A DNA stretch of 64,000 nucleotides from Antedon mediterranea (Eukaryota > Echinodermata > Crinoidea > Comatulida > Antedonidae). Position 1 is the stretch's first letter, and every line of letters starts with the position of its first letter. Shown here piece after piece: positions 23,681-35,380 of this stretch. The translations under genes were made by a program, and so were the position numbers. The DNA lies in contig NC_092675.1 in assembly GCF_964355755.1 (NCBI RefSeq), positions 30,962,912-31,026,911 on the forward strand. The letters run 5' to 3'. The notes under the pieces are model-generated. The model did no database searches. It was given only the letters and a program-made list of their open reading frames with translations, and had not been told where the DNA came from.

Positions 23681-26262
23681 CTCTTCAATTAATTCACCTG
23701 TGTGAAACCTGTGTTACAATTACCTGTGTTTGTTAACATGGTAGTAGAAAACGTGAAATGTTTCTAGAACATGCATATTGAAACACTATGCCGAATAATT
23801 CAAATAAAGCTCTGTTGATACCAATTCAGAAATCACGTTAGGCACATAATGTTACGCCAGAAATTGATTAAGACTAGTTTTCAAATCAAATCACAAAAGG
23901 TAAGCCGCCCTCAATGCAAACTATCTTACGTGTCTTTCATTCTTCTCGTAGGCCTATGATCAATTCGGTAAATGTTTTGTGTTTTGTAAGTCATGTACAG
24001 GAAGCCCTTTATTATTATTATTATTATTATATTATAGCACCAACGGTATCCTTTTAAAAAATGCATTAACTGCGCATGACGGTTATACAAATACATTTAT
24101 AAAAACATCTCTCTATTTTTCTCCTTAGTAAAGTTTTAAAAGGCTACTTCAACAGTAGGTCTGAAAAGTACCTGTTGTAGGCTATAGAACTCAATAAGTA
24201 AATTTATGAATAATATGCATCATCTTATTGATTATGGAAGGAATTACAGAACATTGCAATCTTATCTTTTTTTAATTTCATCTACGATCCATATTCATAA
24301 CTATTTGAAGAATGTCTAATAATCCGAAGCCTATAATAGTCAAAATGTAATTCTGTCTGTTTGTGAGAATCACGTTGGAAATAACATATTAAATCAGTGT
24401 TTGTAATGAAGGCGATAGAAAAAAAACCACGGCGCATGATTTTCACATTCTAGCACAACTATCGAAATTCGACTCCGCATTTCAATAATCGTAAAGTTGT
24501 ATTATTACTATCAGTAGGAAATTTAATTTACATAATATTTGATTGATATTGGAAGTGTACATTTCAGTGTAAATACAGTAGTTTATTTATCTGGTCCTTT
24601 GTTTTTTAAAGGTTTTTTGGTTCAAATTTTAGAGTCACCTTTGTTTATTTTATGTATACAATCATGTGACAAATGATACCATAAAGTTGGTTACAAGTTA
24701 TGTAGTTATTTTAAGTCAAAAATACCGTTACTGCTATACGGCTATTTTCACACTTGGTTATTTCGTATTTTTTCCATAATTCTTGTATATTAACTCATAT
24801 TAATTCATGAATTGTCGACTATTTTTATTACAAAGTCTTCAATGTATTTCGATTTTATGTATTTCAATTAGTTTTTAATGAATTAGAAATGACGTCACTG
24901 AAGGTTATAAATCGCAATATAATTATATTTATATTATCTTTATTTGTTCAAATGTTTTGCAACTCAATTTCATTTTTAATGCGTTTTTGCACTAATTAAT
25001 CGCACACAGCTAGGATCGGGGGTTTGCAGTGTATATAACATATTTAAAAGATAATACACAGTATTATAGTATCATCATTATTATTTGTATAGAATGAATA
25101 GCTTCACACAATGACTAAAGGTACAGAAAGTATGAAGATTATTGAGTGTATGAGGGTCATTCTGAAACGTTAAATAATAATTTTTCTTTGAATTTGTCAA
25201 ATTTTTAAATCATTTTCTTAATTTTAGTTGCAGATTAAGCATGATTAAAACGACCTTTGTATACCATATCGATCCTTTATACAAAGGGTACATGTTAGGC
25301 TATTGCTTAAATCAATCATGGAGGAGTTCCTTGTCTTTGACAACATATGAATGAACTTCATTTAATTAAAATAATTACACAGTTCAGAACAGTCCCACAA
25401 TCCTACATTGTTAAACGTCTGTTAGCGTTAACGTTCTGTTTATTATCGTCTTCGCCATCGCGTTGTGCGCAATTGAAAATTATATTTGCAAGAATTAAAG
25501 TGACCTGTTGAAAGCACGGGACGAATGGTGCAATAGAATTTCGATTTGAATCTTAGTAATATTATTGTTTTATTTGCACATAATTTATTAATATATTCAT
25601 TTTGTTTTACTGCACGCTTCTTTCTTCCGCGTCCATTATACGAACTTTGGTTCGCGCCATTCATGGTCCTAGTTGCGATGTGATTGTATCAACATTTAAA
25701 CAAGATAATTGATTCGGAATTTAGACGGATGCTAGAGAGGTAGTGAGGAGGGGTCTACTTAACACGTCACATGAATGATTTACTCCTACAAATACATTAT
25801 ATACTCAGAGTACACCGCTTCATCCGCCCAAAGTCATGATTATTCAAAAGTAAACGCTTACAATTTTTCTTTCAGCAAAACCCTTTAAACAAAATTTAAA
25901 GTCAATCTCTTTTAAAATTTGTTTTAAACGAATTTCGTTGAATCTGTTGAAGGAGTTTACCTTTTAACGATATCACGTGGTCATCAAACGGCAGTTAGAA
26001 AAATTATTACCCGGACGAGTGATTGACATTCAGACCAGGACAGCTTGGACATGTAATGCTTGTACGCGTTAATATGTTTATTGCTTAACATTTATTGCCA
26101 ATTTCGTTAGACTAAGTTCACCGTATGCGTGAAGACTGTGAATTTAATAGCGAAACCTCTGTGTTGTGGCTGCCTCTGTTTATTTGCATACATTTGTCGT
26201 GGTTTAGGAATTGAGCATAGATAACCTACCACCTGGATTATGTAAATTAGTTGATTGATGCA

Positions 26263-26608
26263 GGGTACTTGGTATCGATAAGCGTGGTTGGCTGGTGGTT
26301 CACCTTAGGTACTATTACAGTTGTGCCATTGAGACAATTGTTAGTAACCATAATTTGCATGAGATGGATTGTAGATACTGACCTTTGACATGAACCCATC
26401 AATTCAAATTCTTTATTGAATAGTAGGCTAAAACTTTGTCTACACAAAAAAAGGGTACTTGGTATCGATAAGCGTGGTTGGCTGGTGGTTCACCTTAGGT
26501 ACTATTACAGTTGTGCCATTGAGACAATTGTTAGTAACCATAATTTGCATGAGATAGATTGTAGATACTGACCTTTGACATGAACCCATCAATTCAAATT
26601 CTTTATTG
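26263..26608 (+). repeat. direct duplication, 156 bp unit, two copies
   Basis: The block starting GGGTACTTGGTATCGATAAG at 26263 is repeated at 26453 with a single difference noticed (GAGATGG versus GAGATAG). The copies end at about 26418 and 26608 and are separated by 34 bp of unrelated sequence. Confidence 0.92.
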
Positions 26609-27630
26609 CAACAAAAAAATTACAATAAAACGAGTAAAAACAAAATATGAAAAATACAAATTCTCATTACCACTTTAAAAAGAAATTTTAAACATGTGAA
26701 AAGTTAAAAGTACAAGGAATAAGCACGAGTGAGATGTGCTTTAGGCCTCCTATGCATTTTAAACTGCTCGTGATTTCCGAAACTCATTGAAGAAAATCGA
26801 ATGTTTTATTTACAAGTATATACTTGTACGTGATTATTCATCGAAGTGCCAATAATATTGGAAATATGGAAATAGAGATAAAGTAAATTTCTAATGACGT
26901 CATAGTTAGTTCACATAGAACGAAGAAGTTTTCTACTTTTACGTACTTTTGTGACGCGAAAATTGCGCAACCAGTCGAGTCAGAACTCTGGAATGCTCGA
27001 TTCCACGAATAATGCGTAACCATCGTAATTGAAAGTTAACTTTCTCCTATTCCTTTTTGTGTTTAACAGAATGAGTAGGCGGTCGTACACAACATTCACA
27101 TGTAAATAAACTTCTATTGTATTTGAACGGTTTTACATAATGTTTGTAGGTTGTCGAACTCGACGGTAAAGCTTTGTGGGGAATTTATCGAAGAAGACAG
27201 TGTTTTTTTTTCTTTGAATATTTAATATAGTTGCATTATTTTACCTGCATTAAAACCCTGCTGCTTCAGTTTGCTAAATCATAAATGATCAGTAACGTAT
27301 ATTGAAACTTTGGATGAAACAATGTGACATTTATCGCTATTCTAGAGCTTGCTTGTAATTATTTCTGTGAAATGTAACTAGAATGCATGTGTTCACTGTA
27401 ATCTGGTTACGAAACGTTCTAGTTTTCCAAGTCTAGCAGCAGCACAGACTACTGCAGCTATCCTCAATATTTAGGCCTATTTCAGTCAATCTCTGTTTTT
27501 TTTTTAATGTACCGTTGTTGAAATTGACACTGATATTGCTGTAAACTTGTCATCTATACGCAACGTGCTAATGTCAATTAAACAAACCTCGTCGTTCACT
27601 TTCGTGAAAAAAATAAGTTGAAGAATAATG

Positions 27631-27770
27631 TTTATCGCAAATATCGTACGCGATGCATGCTGGGAAAGAGCAAACGTCACGACGCGTACATACATGATGA
27701 TTTGTTGTTTGTATGTACGCGTCGTGACGTTAGCTCCCAAACACTTCCCATAATGCATTGAAATCAACCT
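27631..27770. mobile_element. fold-back element, copy 1
   Basis: Two long inverted arms: AACGTCACGACGCGTACATA at 27673-27692 and its reverse complement, GTATGTACGCGTCGTGACGT, at 27711-27730, with about 20 bp of loop. Further out, GATGCATGCTGGGAAAG pairs loosely with CTTCCCATAATGCATT. The same architecture and core sequence occur again at 34935-35112. Confidence 0.75.
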
Positions 27771-29153
27771 TATTAGAATATATACGGCATACAAGGTTCA
27801 AAGTGCTAGGCCTCATGTTTGATTTGAACCAGAAATATAATAATGTCTAAAATTTAATTCTTTTAAAAAATTGAGAACAAACAAATCTCGGGTAAGCTTC
27901 GATGATATTTTATTTGTTTTTTTTTTAAATTATGTTTTTATTATGTAAATACTTCTTACGAGCGCCAATATAATGATATCCATGAGCATATACTTACTTG
28001 CGAACTTTATTACTGGTAGAACTTTAGCCGAAAGTTGTTATTTAGTTTCTCCATCATCAATTTGATTTAATTATAACAAGCATTACACTTGTAATTAGGA
28101 ACTAAGAACACTAGTAGAATGGCAATGTACAGCATTGATTAATTGAAAGTATAATGGACAGTTTGAGAACGATCTTAAATAATGTGTTGGAATTATTGTG
28201 AACTTAGTAAGAATTATGAGATGAAGATCTTGAATTGGCAACAAGAGTAGTAGTATATATATATATATTGCGATAATTAGTTTTTATAATTATTCTTTAA
28301 ATGATATACAAAGATCTTTTTATTCCCAAAGGGCAGAGACACTGAAAATTCACATCCAAGTAATTGAATAAGACGAGTCAGTGCTTCTATTTTTATTACT
28401 AAATTATCTAAAGTGTTTAAATAATATATTATTGATGATCGTGCATATTTGAGATGATCATTGATGACGATGATGATAATGACGGTGATGCGTAACGCGC
28501 GCGTGTATAATGTGATGGTATATCAAGGAGGTTCCTTTTATTTTCTCCATGGATGTACACACTTACCGGAACATTAGCGTGAAGAAAATGTTTTAATTTT
28601 AAATTGTTATCCTTGAATAGTGAATTTCTACTGGTGTATTTGGCACACACCCTTTTAAATTACCTATCCGGTTCCAACTGAATGCGAATGTAGATTGACG
28701 TTAGAATGACGTTCTCTTTAAAATAAAATAGTATTACACGTTGATATTATAAAAATAAAATTATCTTATGTTGAAACAGAGTATACGCTGTTTTACAACC
28801 TGTGGGACCAATACTAGGAAAACCTAGTATTTTGACTTTTATAATTGTGCATTAATTATCTTTAATTTCACATAAAAATGACACTGCATAGATAAATGAC
28901 TTGATGATATCTGTATAAAGATCGTAATTCACGTTTCAATCGATGTTGGAAGCCCATAGTGTGTTACAAATCATTCTTAAACTCAAGTTAAAATGAACAC
29001 AAATTCCTTTAGCGTATCCCGGCGTTCAGTGACAGCAGTCTGATCTGTAATTAATAGTATATTATCTCCTGCTACAGCATACAATCGATTCACATCAAAT
29101 ACTTCATTTTTATACGTCTTCGTCTTACGTACAGTTATCGATACCTCAACTGA

Positions 29154-29258
29154 CCAATCAGCGAGTAGATGTTATTCCTTTATAAGCACATTCCTTGATT
29201 TCTTAGCATTGGTTGTGTATTGATGAGCTCACACTAGGTAACACTAGGAAACACTAAG
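29154..29258 (+). promoter_or_regulatory. candidate TATA promoter and non-coding first exon of neuropeptide gene
   Basis: A CCAAT box (29154-29158), a TATAAG element (29181-29186) and, about 75 bases further, a good splice donor ACTAAG|GTAAGT (GT at 29259-29260) occur in the order expected for a short 5' UTR exon starting near 29210. The coding exon of the neuropeptide gene at 35371 opens with a strong acceptor (TTCTTTTCTAG), so an upstream non-coding exon is required; this is the best candidate on the + strand. The link over 6.1 kb is inferred. Confidence 0.4.
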
Positions 29259-30984
29259 GTAAGTTACGTTTTATTCATTCAGTGTTTAAGAACACCAATC
29301 ACCCCGACGGTAAGTAAATTTTAGTTCAACACTAAGAAATTAATTTAAAGTAATTATTACAATTTTGTAGAATTTAAAAAACAAATATATGTGTTTTGGT
29401 GAAAATACAAAATAATTGTCTTTGTATGCCAAACATTATTTATATTGTTGATATAAAGTTTGCGGTACACCACGTATCTGAGTTTCTCCACGATTCGATC
29501 AATATGCTTTAATCGTCCTCAGGAGTGAGAATGTTTTTATTTATTTATATTATTCATATTCGAAACTAATTACACGTAAAAGTAAATTGTTATGAGAAGT
29601 ATTCTCAGTTTATTAAGCCAAGTGAACTGTGTCCAATTATTGTATATTCTTCAGCTACCGTATATCTTTTTATCAACTATAACACTGCAAAACCTTTACA
29701 AATATGTGTTTGTCAATATATTCAATGTTTATTAGAAAATTAAAACTTTATATTACAAATATGTAAGTAGGCCTACAAGTGAGTAGATAGGTGTAGGTTG
29801 TTGGTTCTAGGACACAATTGCAAAACGATATTTTGAAAGAACCGAATCACTTTCTGACTGACTATGCAGCATTTTCGAATCAAGACTGATTTATTTATAG
29901 ATAGTAAGTTATTAAAGTAGTTCCCTGGTATGTGTATTAAAAAGGGCGGGGAGATGAAGTTCTAACAAGTTATGAGTTTGTTAATTATATGCATATTATT
30001 TTGTTTTATTATGAGGGCCCTTTTCACACTACGACAATATTTAATTGTAGCATTGTTGAATTAAAATAAATACTATTTATAGGACAAGTTTCTAAATACA
30101 TAACGTGTAGAATCTATAGCAGAAAAGGTCATCAACATACAAACAATAAACATGTACACAAAATATAATTACCAGTCATATAATGTTTGCTTTGCTCTGG
30201 AATGAGCATTCAATGAACTAAAAATAGTAATTAATTTCCTTTAAAATCGTTCTTAAATCGAAAGATTACGTCGTTGCAGGTCTCAGTTATAACTGTGTCG
30301 TCACCAGTGGTCATATTCATATCACACTTTAGGAACATTTAAAATCTAAAAATTATCCAATTTAAGTAAAAACACTTCAGTAAAATCCTGAAATAGCCTA
30401 GTTATTGGCTTAATTAAACTATACTTAGAATTTTTAAAGAAAACTTTCTAATGTGTGATCGGTGAATGTACAGTCAGGTTGCCATGTATTTTAGGCCTAC
30501 ATATTGTGCGTTAGGTCAGTTTTTCACTCTTCCCTGGTTAGGAATATTATTCTTGAACTTTGCACGTATTTGGTGGAACGAACTGACAGTTTCCCGAATA
30601 CACTATTGCGCATGATCGGTACGAATGGGTTATTGATAGTAAATCTTTGTGATTAGTTGAGCATTATCAGGTTGCGCCAAATTATGTGGTTGTGATTTCA
30701 TTGCGCATGAGTGATACTGTGCGCGTCGATTAGTAGTTTACGCGATGGTTAGTTTGTGCTTGATTAACTGTGCGTGTATTCGGCAAGCGGTATTAGATGT
30801 CTAATGAGTTCGTATCCAACTGGGAATGTGTTGTAGTCACAATATATGTTTTTATCGTTGATTAATTTGTAAAGATGAAAGATCGTGTAAATTTTGGTAA
30901 TAAGGATATTTCGATTTCCGACAACTTAAGAACAATTAGTTGAGTCTTGTTATTTTATTTTTCGCAGCAGGGGGAAGTTGGGAC

Positions 30985-31145
30985 GTGCTCCATACTCTAT
31001 TCCTCAATACATTGTTGGTGGTTTGTAGGTACGTCCAGGCGTATGTCTCCTCCATACTCTATTCCTCAATACATTGTTGGTGGTTTGTAGGTACGTCCAG
31101 GCGTACGTCCAGGCGTATGTCCAGGCGTACGTCCAGGCGTATGTC
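30985..31145 (+). repeat. short tandem repeat cluster with duplicated 62-bp block
   Basis: The block CATACTCTATTCCTCAATAC to GTTTGTAGGTACGTCCAGG occurs twice (about 30989 and 31051), then an 11-bp unit GTACGTCCAGGC / GTATGTCCAGGC is repeated four to five times to about 31145. No coding meaning is assigned. Confidence 0.75.
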
Positions 31146-31328
31146 CCCAAATCGTCGGTTTTCGAAAATAGGAAGCTCCCTAATGTCAGAGCACCCTATT
31201 TCCCTAATGTTCAATTTCAACAAATACATACTTGGGCTAAATTATGTTTTATTTTGTAAAAATGTTGTAACTTCCTTGTATCAAGGAGCAACACATTCTA
31301 CTACTTAATTTAATATTTACTCGCTAAA

Positions 31329-31480
31329 GCGTGATTCCCACTAGAGACGCAACGCAATGACGTACGCGTGCAACGCAAACGAGTTGACTAATGACAAGCC
31401 ACTGTTCGAATAATCCATCGCTTGTGATTTGCCAAGCTTTACGTTGCATTACGTCTTTGCGTTGCGTCGCTAGTGAAAAA
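31329..31480. mobile_element. MITE family B, copy 2
   Basis: Left end GTGATTCCCACTAGAGACGC with AACGCAATGACGTACGCG; right end TTGCATTACGTCTTTGCG with GTTGCGTCGCTAGTG. Inverted interior: TTGACTAATGACAAGCC and CTTGTGATTTGCC. Same layout as the copy at 23540. Confidence 0.7.
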
Positions 31481-32149
31481 TAATGACATTCTCGGAGGCT
31501 AAGTGAGGATTCTCAGAACACGTTTGCAAATGTCAATTTAAGAACCGCTATTAGACATTCAGGGGTCAATTATTATTAGTCAAAGTTTAACGGCGTAGTT
31601 AACATGTTTAGACTACATAAAATTAAAGAGGACATTTACTCCGAAAATTCCTCTGTACTAGCCACTGACAACCAAACAGAAGTTGTTTAAATGGAAAAGT
31701 TAGAGAAGACATTAAACTATAGGTCTCTTTGAGAGTTGAGATCACTTAACAGTTTTGTAACATTTTTGTGGTGATCAGGCATATCAAAAGAATTAAAAGT
31801 TTATGATGGTCTCTGCTGAACATGAACGAATATCATTAAATGTCGGTCGGCGGCGGTAAATGACATACTAGCGATAATATCAATAGGCCTAAATGCCGCT
31901 CGGTAAATTACATACTAGCCGTAAAATCAGAACTTAAACGACGCATATTATGCTCTGTCAATATCGAATTCAAATCACCAACAATTTCAGAAGTAGAATA
32001 ATTATATTACCGTACTACTAAATAGGCTCAAAATTGATGCACAACTTGTTTTGGGCGCGCGCGCCATAAACTTCGTAGTGTAGGAACCATTAAAGTGACA
32101 TAATAAATGTTTAGTATTAATGAACGCACTCAAAGTCTAAACGATAGAG

Positions 32150-32705
32150 ACGCGCATACCTTTTCACCACCGCTGATATAAATCACATGCATTGCGCTTA
32201 CGTCGTTGCGTTTGAATGCGTTGCGTTGCGTTACCAAGTGGGAATCAAGCTTAATTCATACTCGGAGGACACTATACATAGTATGTTTGTAATGAATTCC
32301 AGGTGAAATCTAACTAAACATTGTATTTAGAGTAAGTGTTTATGTAAATAATTTAAGAAAGGCGGTTGTCAAAAGTGTCCATTTTGATGAGTTGAAAGCT
32401 GAAATACATATACATTGTATTATGAAATATTAAAAAGCGAATGTTAATGAATTGACAAGTAAAATTAATCTTGGTTCACGCTTGGACGCAATGAAATTAC
32501 ATAAACGCAACGTATGGGAGTTAACCAATCACAAATGACAGTTTGAATGATTCATCGCTCGTGATTGGTCAAATTACTTATGCTTGATTTCCATTAGAAA
32601 CGCAACACAAGTACGTAACAGAACGTAAGTGATTTGGTCAGAAGCGGTGGATTATTCGAACTGTCGCTTGTCATTGGTCAACTCGCTTGCGTTGCGTCTA
32701 CCAAA
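32150..32705. mobile_element. MITE family B cluster: one half copy and two further copies
   Basis: A right-hand half (GCGCTTACGTCGTTGCG to GTGGGAATCAAGCTT) lies at about 32190-32252. A diverged copy runs 32471-32580 (TTGGTTCACGCTTGGACGC ... CTCGTGATTGGTCAAATTA), and another 32582-32705 (TTGATTTCCATTAGAAACGC ... CTTGCGTTGCGTCTACC). The two latter copies are adjacent, suggesting insertion of one next to or into another. Confidence 0.6.
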
Positions 32706-33218
32706 CGGTTGCGTACCGTATTGACCGAATAAACCGTAACGACAGTTGACTGTAAACCAAACAAGCAATTACCCCAATCACAATTAAACATTGATGAGTA
32801 GGCACACAAATTCAAATTAAATTTGATTAATTTGAGCGGTCAAAATGAGTTGCATATATATTTATTATTTTATGAATGCCAATCATTTCGTGTGAATGGA
32901 CATCTAAAAACCTACCTTCTCAAATTAATTAGTAAACCAATAGTAATTTGATCACATTGGTGGGTTCTTTACTGTGTATGAATATATCCTTCAGCAAATT
33001 TAGTTAGTTAGGCCTAATATTATATTAAGTATTAATATACTGTCATCCAGCAGACAGTCACAGACATTGGGGCTTCCGACTATGAATATTCTATACTGAT
33101 ACTAAACCACACCTGCATTTCGTTCTAAAGACACACCTTAAAGACATACCTTAAAGACACACCTTACTAGTTTTTTGCTCCCTTGGCATTGTATTTATAC
33201 ATTATACTTATTTTTATA

Positions 33219-33801
33219 TAGGCCTAAACAATGTTTAAATCATGCAACATACTATGGTCTACGCCTTTATATTGGCCTAAACAATGTTTAAATCATGCAA
33301 CATACTATGGTCTACGCCTTTATATAGGCCTAAACAATGTTTAAATCATGCAACATACTATGGTCTACGCCTTTATATAGGCCTAAACAATGTTTAAATC
33401 ATGCAACATACTATGGTCTACGCCTTTATATAGGCCTAAACAATGTTTAAATCATGCAACATACTATGGTCTACGCCTTTATATAGGCCTAAACAATGTT
33501 TAAATCATGCAACATACTATGGTCTACGCCTTTATATTGGCCTAAACAATGTTTAAATCATGCAACATACTATGGTCTACGCCTTTATATAGGCCTAAAC
33601 AATGTTTAAATCATGCAACATACTATGGTCTACGCCTTTATATAGGCCTAAACAATGTTTAAATCATGCAACATACTATGTTCTACGCCTTTATATTGGC
33701 CTAAACAATGTTTAAATCATGCAACATACTATGGTCTACGCCTTTATATATATAGGCCTAAACAATGTTTAAATCATGCAACATACTATGGTCTACGCCT
33801 T
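33219..33801 (+). repeat. 53-bp tandem repeat, 11 copies
   Basis: Unit of 53 bp starting ATAGGCCTAAACAATGTTTA and ending CTACGCCTTTAT. Eleven near-identical copies; most carry TATAGGCC and three TATTGGCC; one junction has an extra TATATA. Several copies thus contain the TAGGCCTA palindrome. Confidence 0.95.
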
Positions 33802-34934
33802 TGTAGTGGCTCGAACTTCAACCTTGGTTTTTTTTTTTAAAGAAGTACTAATTTTAATTGTTATTTCGTTTATGAATATTTAATTAGTTTATTTTCAACA
33901 TTTATTTTCTGTGTAAGATATTTTTGTATTTAGTCGTGTTGAGAATTAAACACTCTCTCGTCATTTCTGTATTCCTAATACAATACTGCTTGCAGTGTAG
34001 ACGAGTGTTTTAGTTTTAATTGAACATTTTTAATTATTTTTTATTTTGTAATAGCTTGTTCACTCAAACAATCTGCAGGGTTAATATAGATATCTATACT
34101 GTCATTAAATAAAGCATAAACTTTAATGAAGCCTGCTATTTGATTAGAATGTGATTAACGTGGATATTGGTTATATGCATTAATTTACGAATTCAGTTTA
34201 TTTTACACTTTTATGGCACTGCTGTGCTAACAAATTGCTCGAGTATCCATAGAGATGCTGAGTTAATTGAACATGTCCAGTCTCAAGCTCAATATTTACA
34301 TAGAGTATGTAACTTCCAACAGCAGTAGTATGGCAAATAATGTTTAATTAATTCTAACATAATCAATTTCATTTCATAATTTATTTGGTCTATTTGAATA
34401 TATACATAACAAACAAAAACTGAAATTGGGGAGACCAGGGTCAACCTAAGTGAACTGAATCACTGTAGCTGAGCCGGTTGACCCAATTATTAGGAACTTA
34501 ATAATAGTAACTTAATATTGAAACATTTCGAAGAATTCTAATCAGTTATTTGTATGTATATCATTCATTGAACATAAAAAATGCCAAATTAATCTAAACC
34601 AATGAAAACGATAGCGTACGTCATGTGACCTTCATTCAACTTGCGAACTGCATTGTTATTGGTCAGAAGTATCATTGAGTTCTATCATTGTGGCTGTACT
34701 ATCACCATGGTTTCAATAGCCTGATAGACACGTACCTGCCAATTTAAACTGTCAAATTGTTAACGTAACGTCTAAAGGTTACACGATGTGATAGTAAAAG
34801 CGTATTTACCAAAATTGGTTTTCAACGTGATGAGAAAATTAAAATCTTGCATGCTAACCTTGTGCGATGAAGAATCAAAGTTAGATTTGTATAATAATTA
34901 TGGCTCTTCACAGCTTGACGTTTTAACAATATGT

Positions 34935-35112
34935 TGATCGCAAATAGCTTGATTTCGCCATCCCAAGGAACGTCATTGCACAATCCATGATGGGAAGGGT
35001 TTGGGAGCAAACGTAATGACGCGTACGTACAAATAACAAATCATGTACGTACGCGTCGTGACGTTTACTCAAACCCTTCCCATCATGCATCGCGCACGCT
35101 ATTTGCGATAAA
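34935..35112. mobile_element. fold-back element, copy 2
   Basis: Left arm CATGATGGGAAGGGTTTGGG then AGCAAACGTAATGACGCG (34986-35030); right arm ACGCGTCGTGACGTTTACTC then AAACCCTTCCCATCATG (35045-35088). The arms are near-perfect inverted copies with about 15 bp of loop. Outer ends GATCGCAAATAGC / GCTATTTGCGATA extend the pairing. It ends about 260 bp before the neuropeptide coding exon. Confidence 0.8.
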
Positions 35113-35380
35113 TAGAACGTACCTTAAACATTGTTAATATATCTCTGTTGTACCACTCTCCAACCTGGATCATCAATGTAATATGTTACATATTTAATTT
35201 GCCTAATTTAGTTGTATTACTTAGAATCGGTGACCAAAACTTAAAGTTCACTCACATTGTTTATGTCTGATGAGTGAATAGCTGCTTGATTACTATTATG
35301 TGACCCATCGCATTTACAAGTTGTATTTTCTGCTGACTGACGTTCTTATTCAAATCTTATTCTTTTCTAGACTCTTCAAA

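Larger units (their letters stand above)
17302..29150. other. 12 kb region without a recognisable gene
   Basis: From the ZRANB2 stop to the candidate exon at 29.2 kb no exon with homology I recognise was found on either strand. Contents: ZRANB2 3' UTR; a CA-rich array (17740-18240); MITE family A (18694); a small candidate secreted ORF on the - strand (20997-21209); an inverted repeat near 21671-21760; a retroposon-like tail near 22785-22850; a CpG-richer patch near 22970-23300; MITE family B (23540); a duplicated 156 bp block (26263-26608); and a fold-back element (27631-27770). The rest is AT-rich with no signal that I can support. Confidence 0.55.
29259..35370 (+). other. inferred 6.1 kb 5' UTR intron of neuropeptide gene
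   Basis: Runs from the candidate donor at 29259 to the acceptor ending at 35370. No exon is recognised inside. Contents: a repeated block with GTACGTCCAGGCGTATGTCC at 30985-31145, the MITE family B cluster (31329-32705), the 53-bp array (33219-33801), and fold-back element copy 2 (34935-35112). The span depends on the first-exon call. Confidence 0.35.

Noticed and set aside
33655-33840. 61-codon frame with FKSCNI/LNHATYYGLRLY repeats
   Set aside because: Translation of the 53-bp array; frame changes at each unit, so it cannot be a protein repeat.
35300-35380. Earlier ATG of the neuropeptide frame (27 residues upstream)
   Set aside because: That start would put a strong acceptor inside the coding region and add a Leu/Phe stretch ahead of a perfectly good signal peptide.
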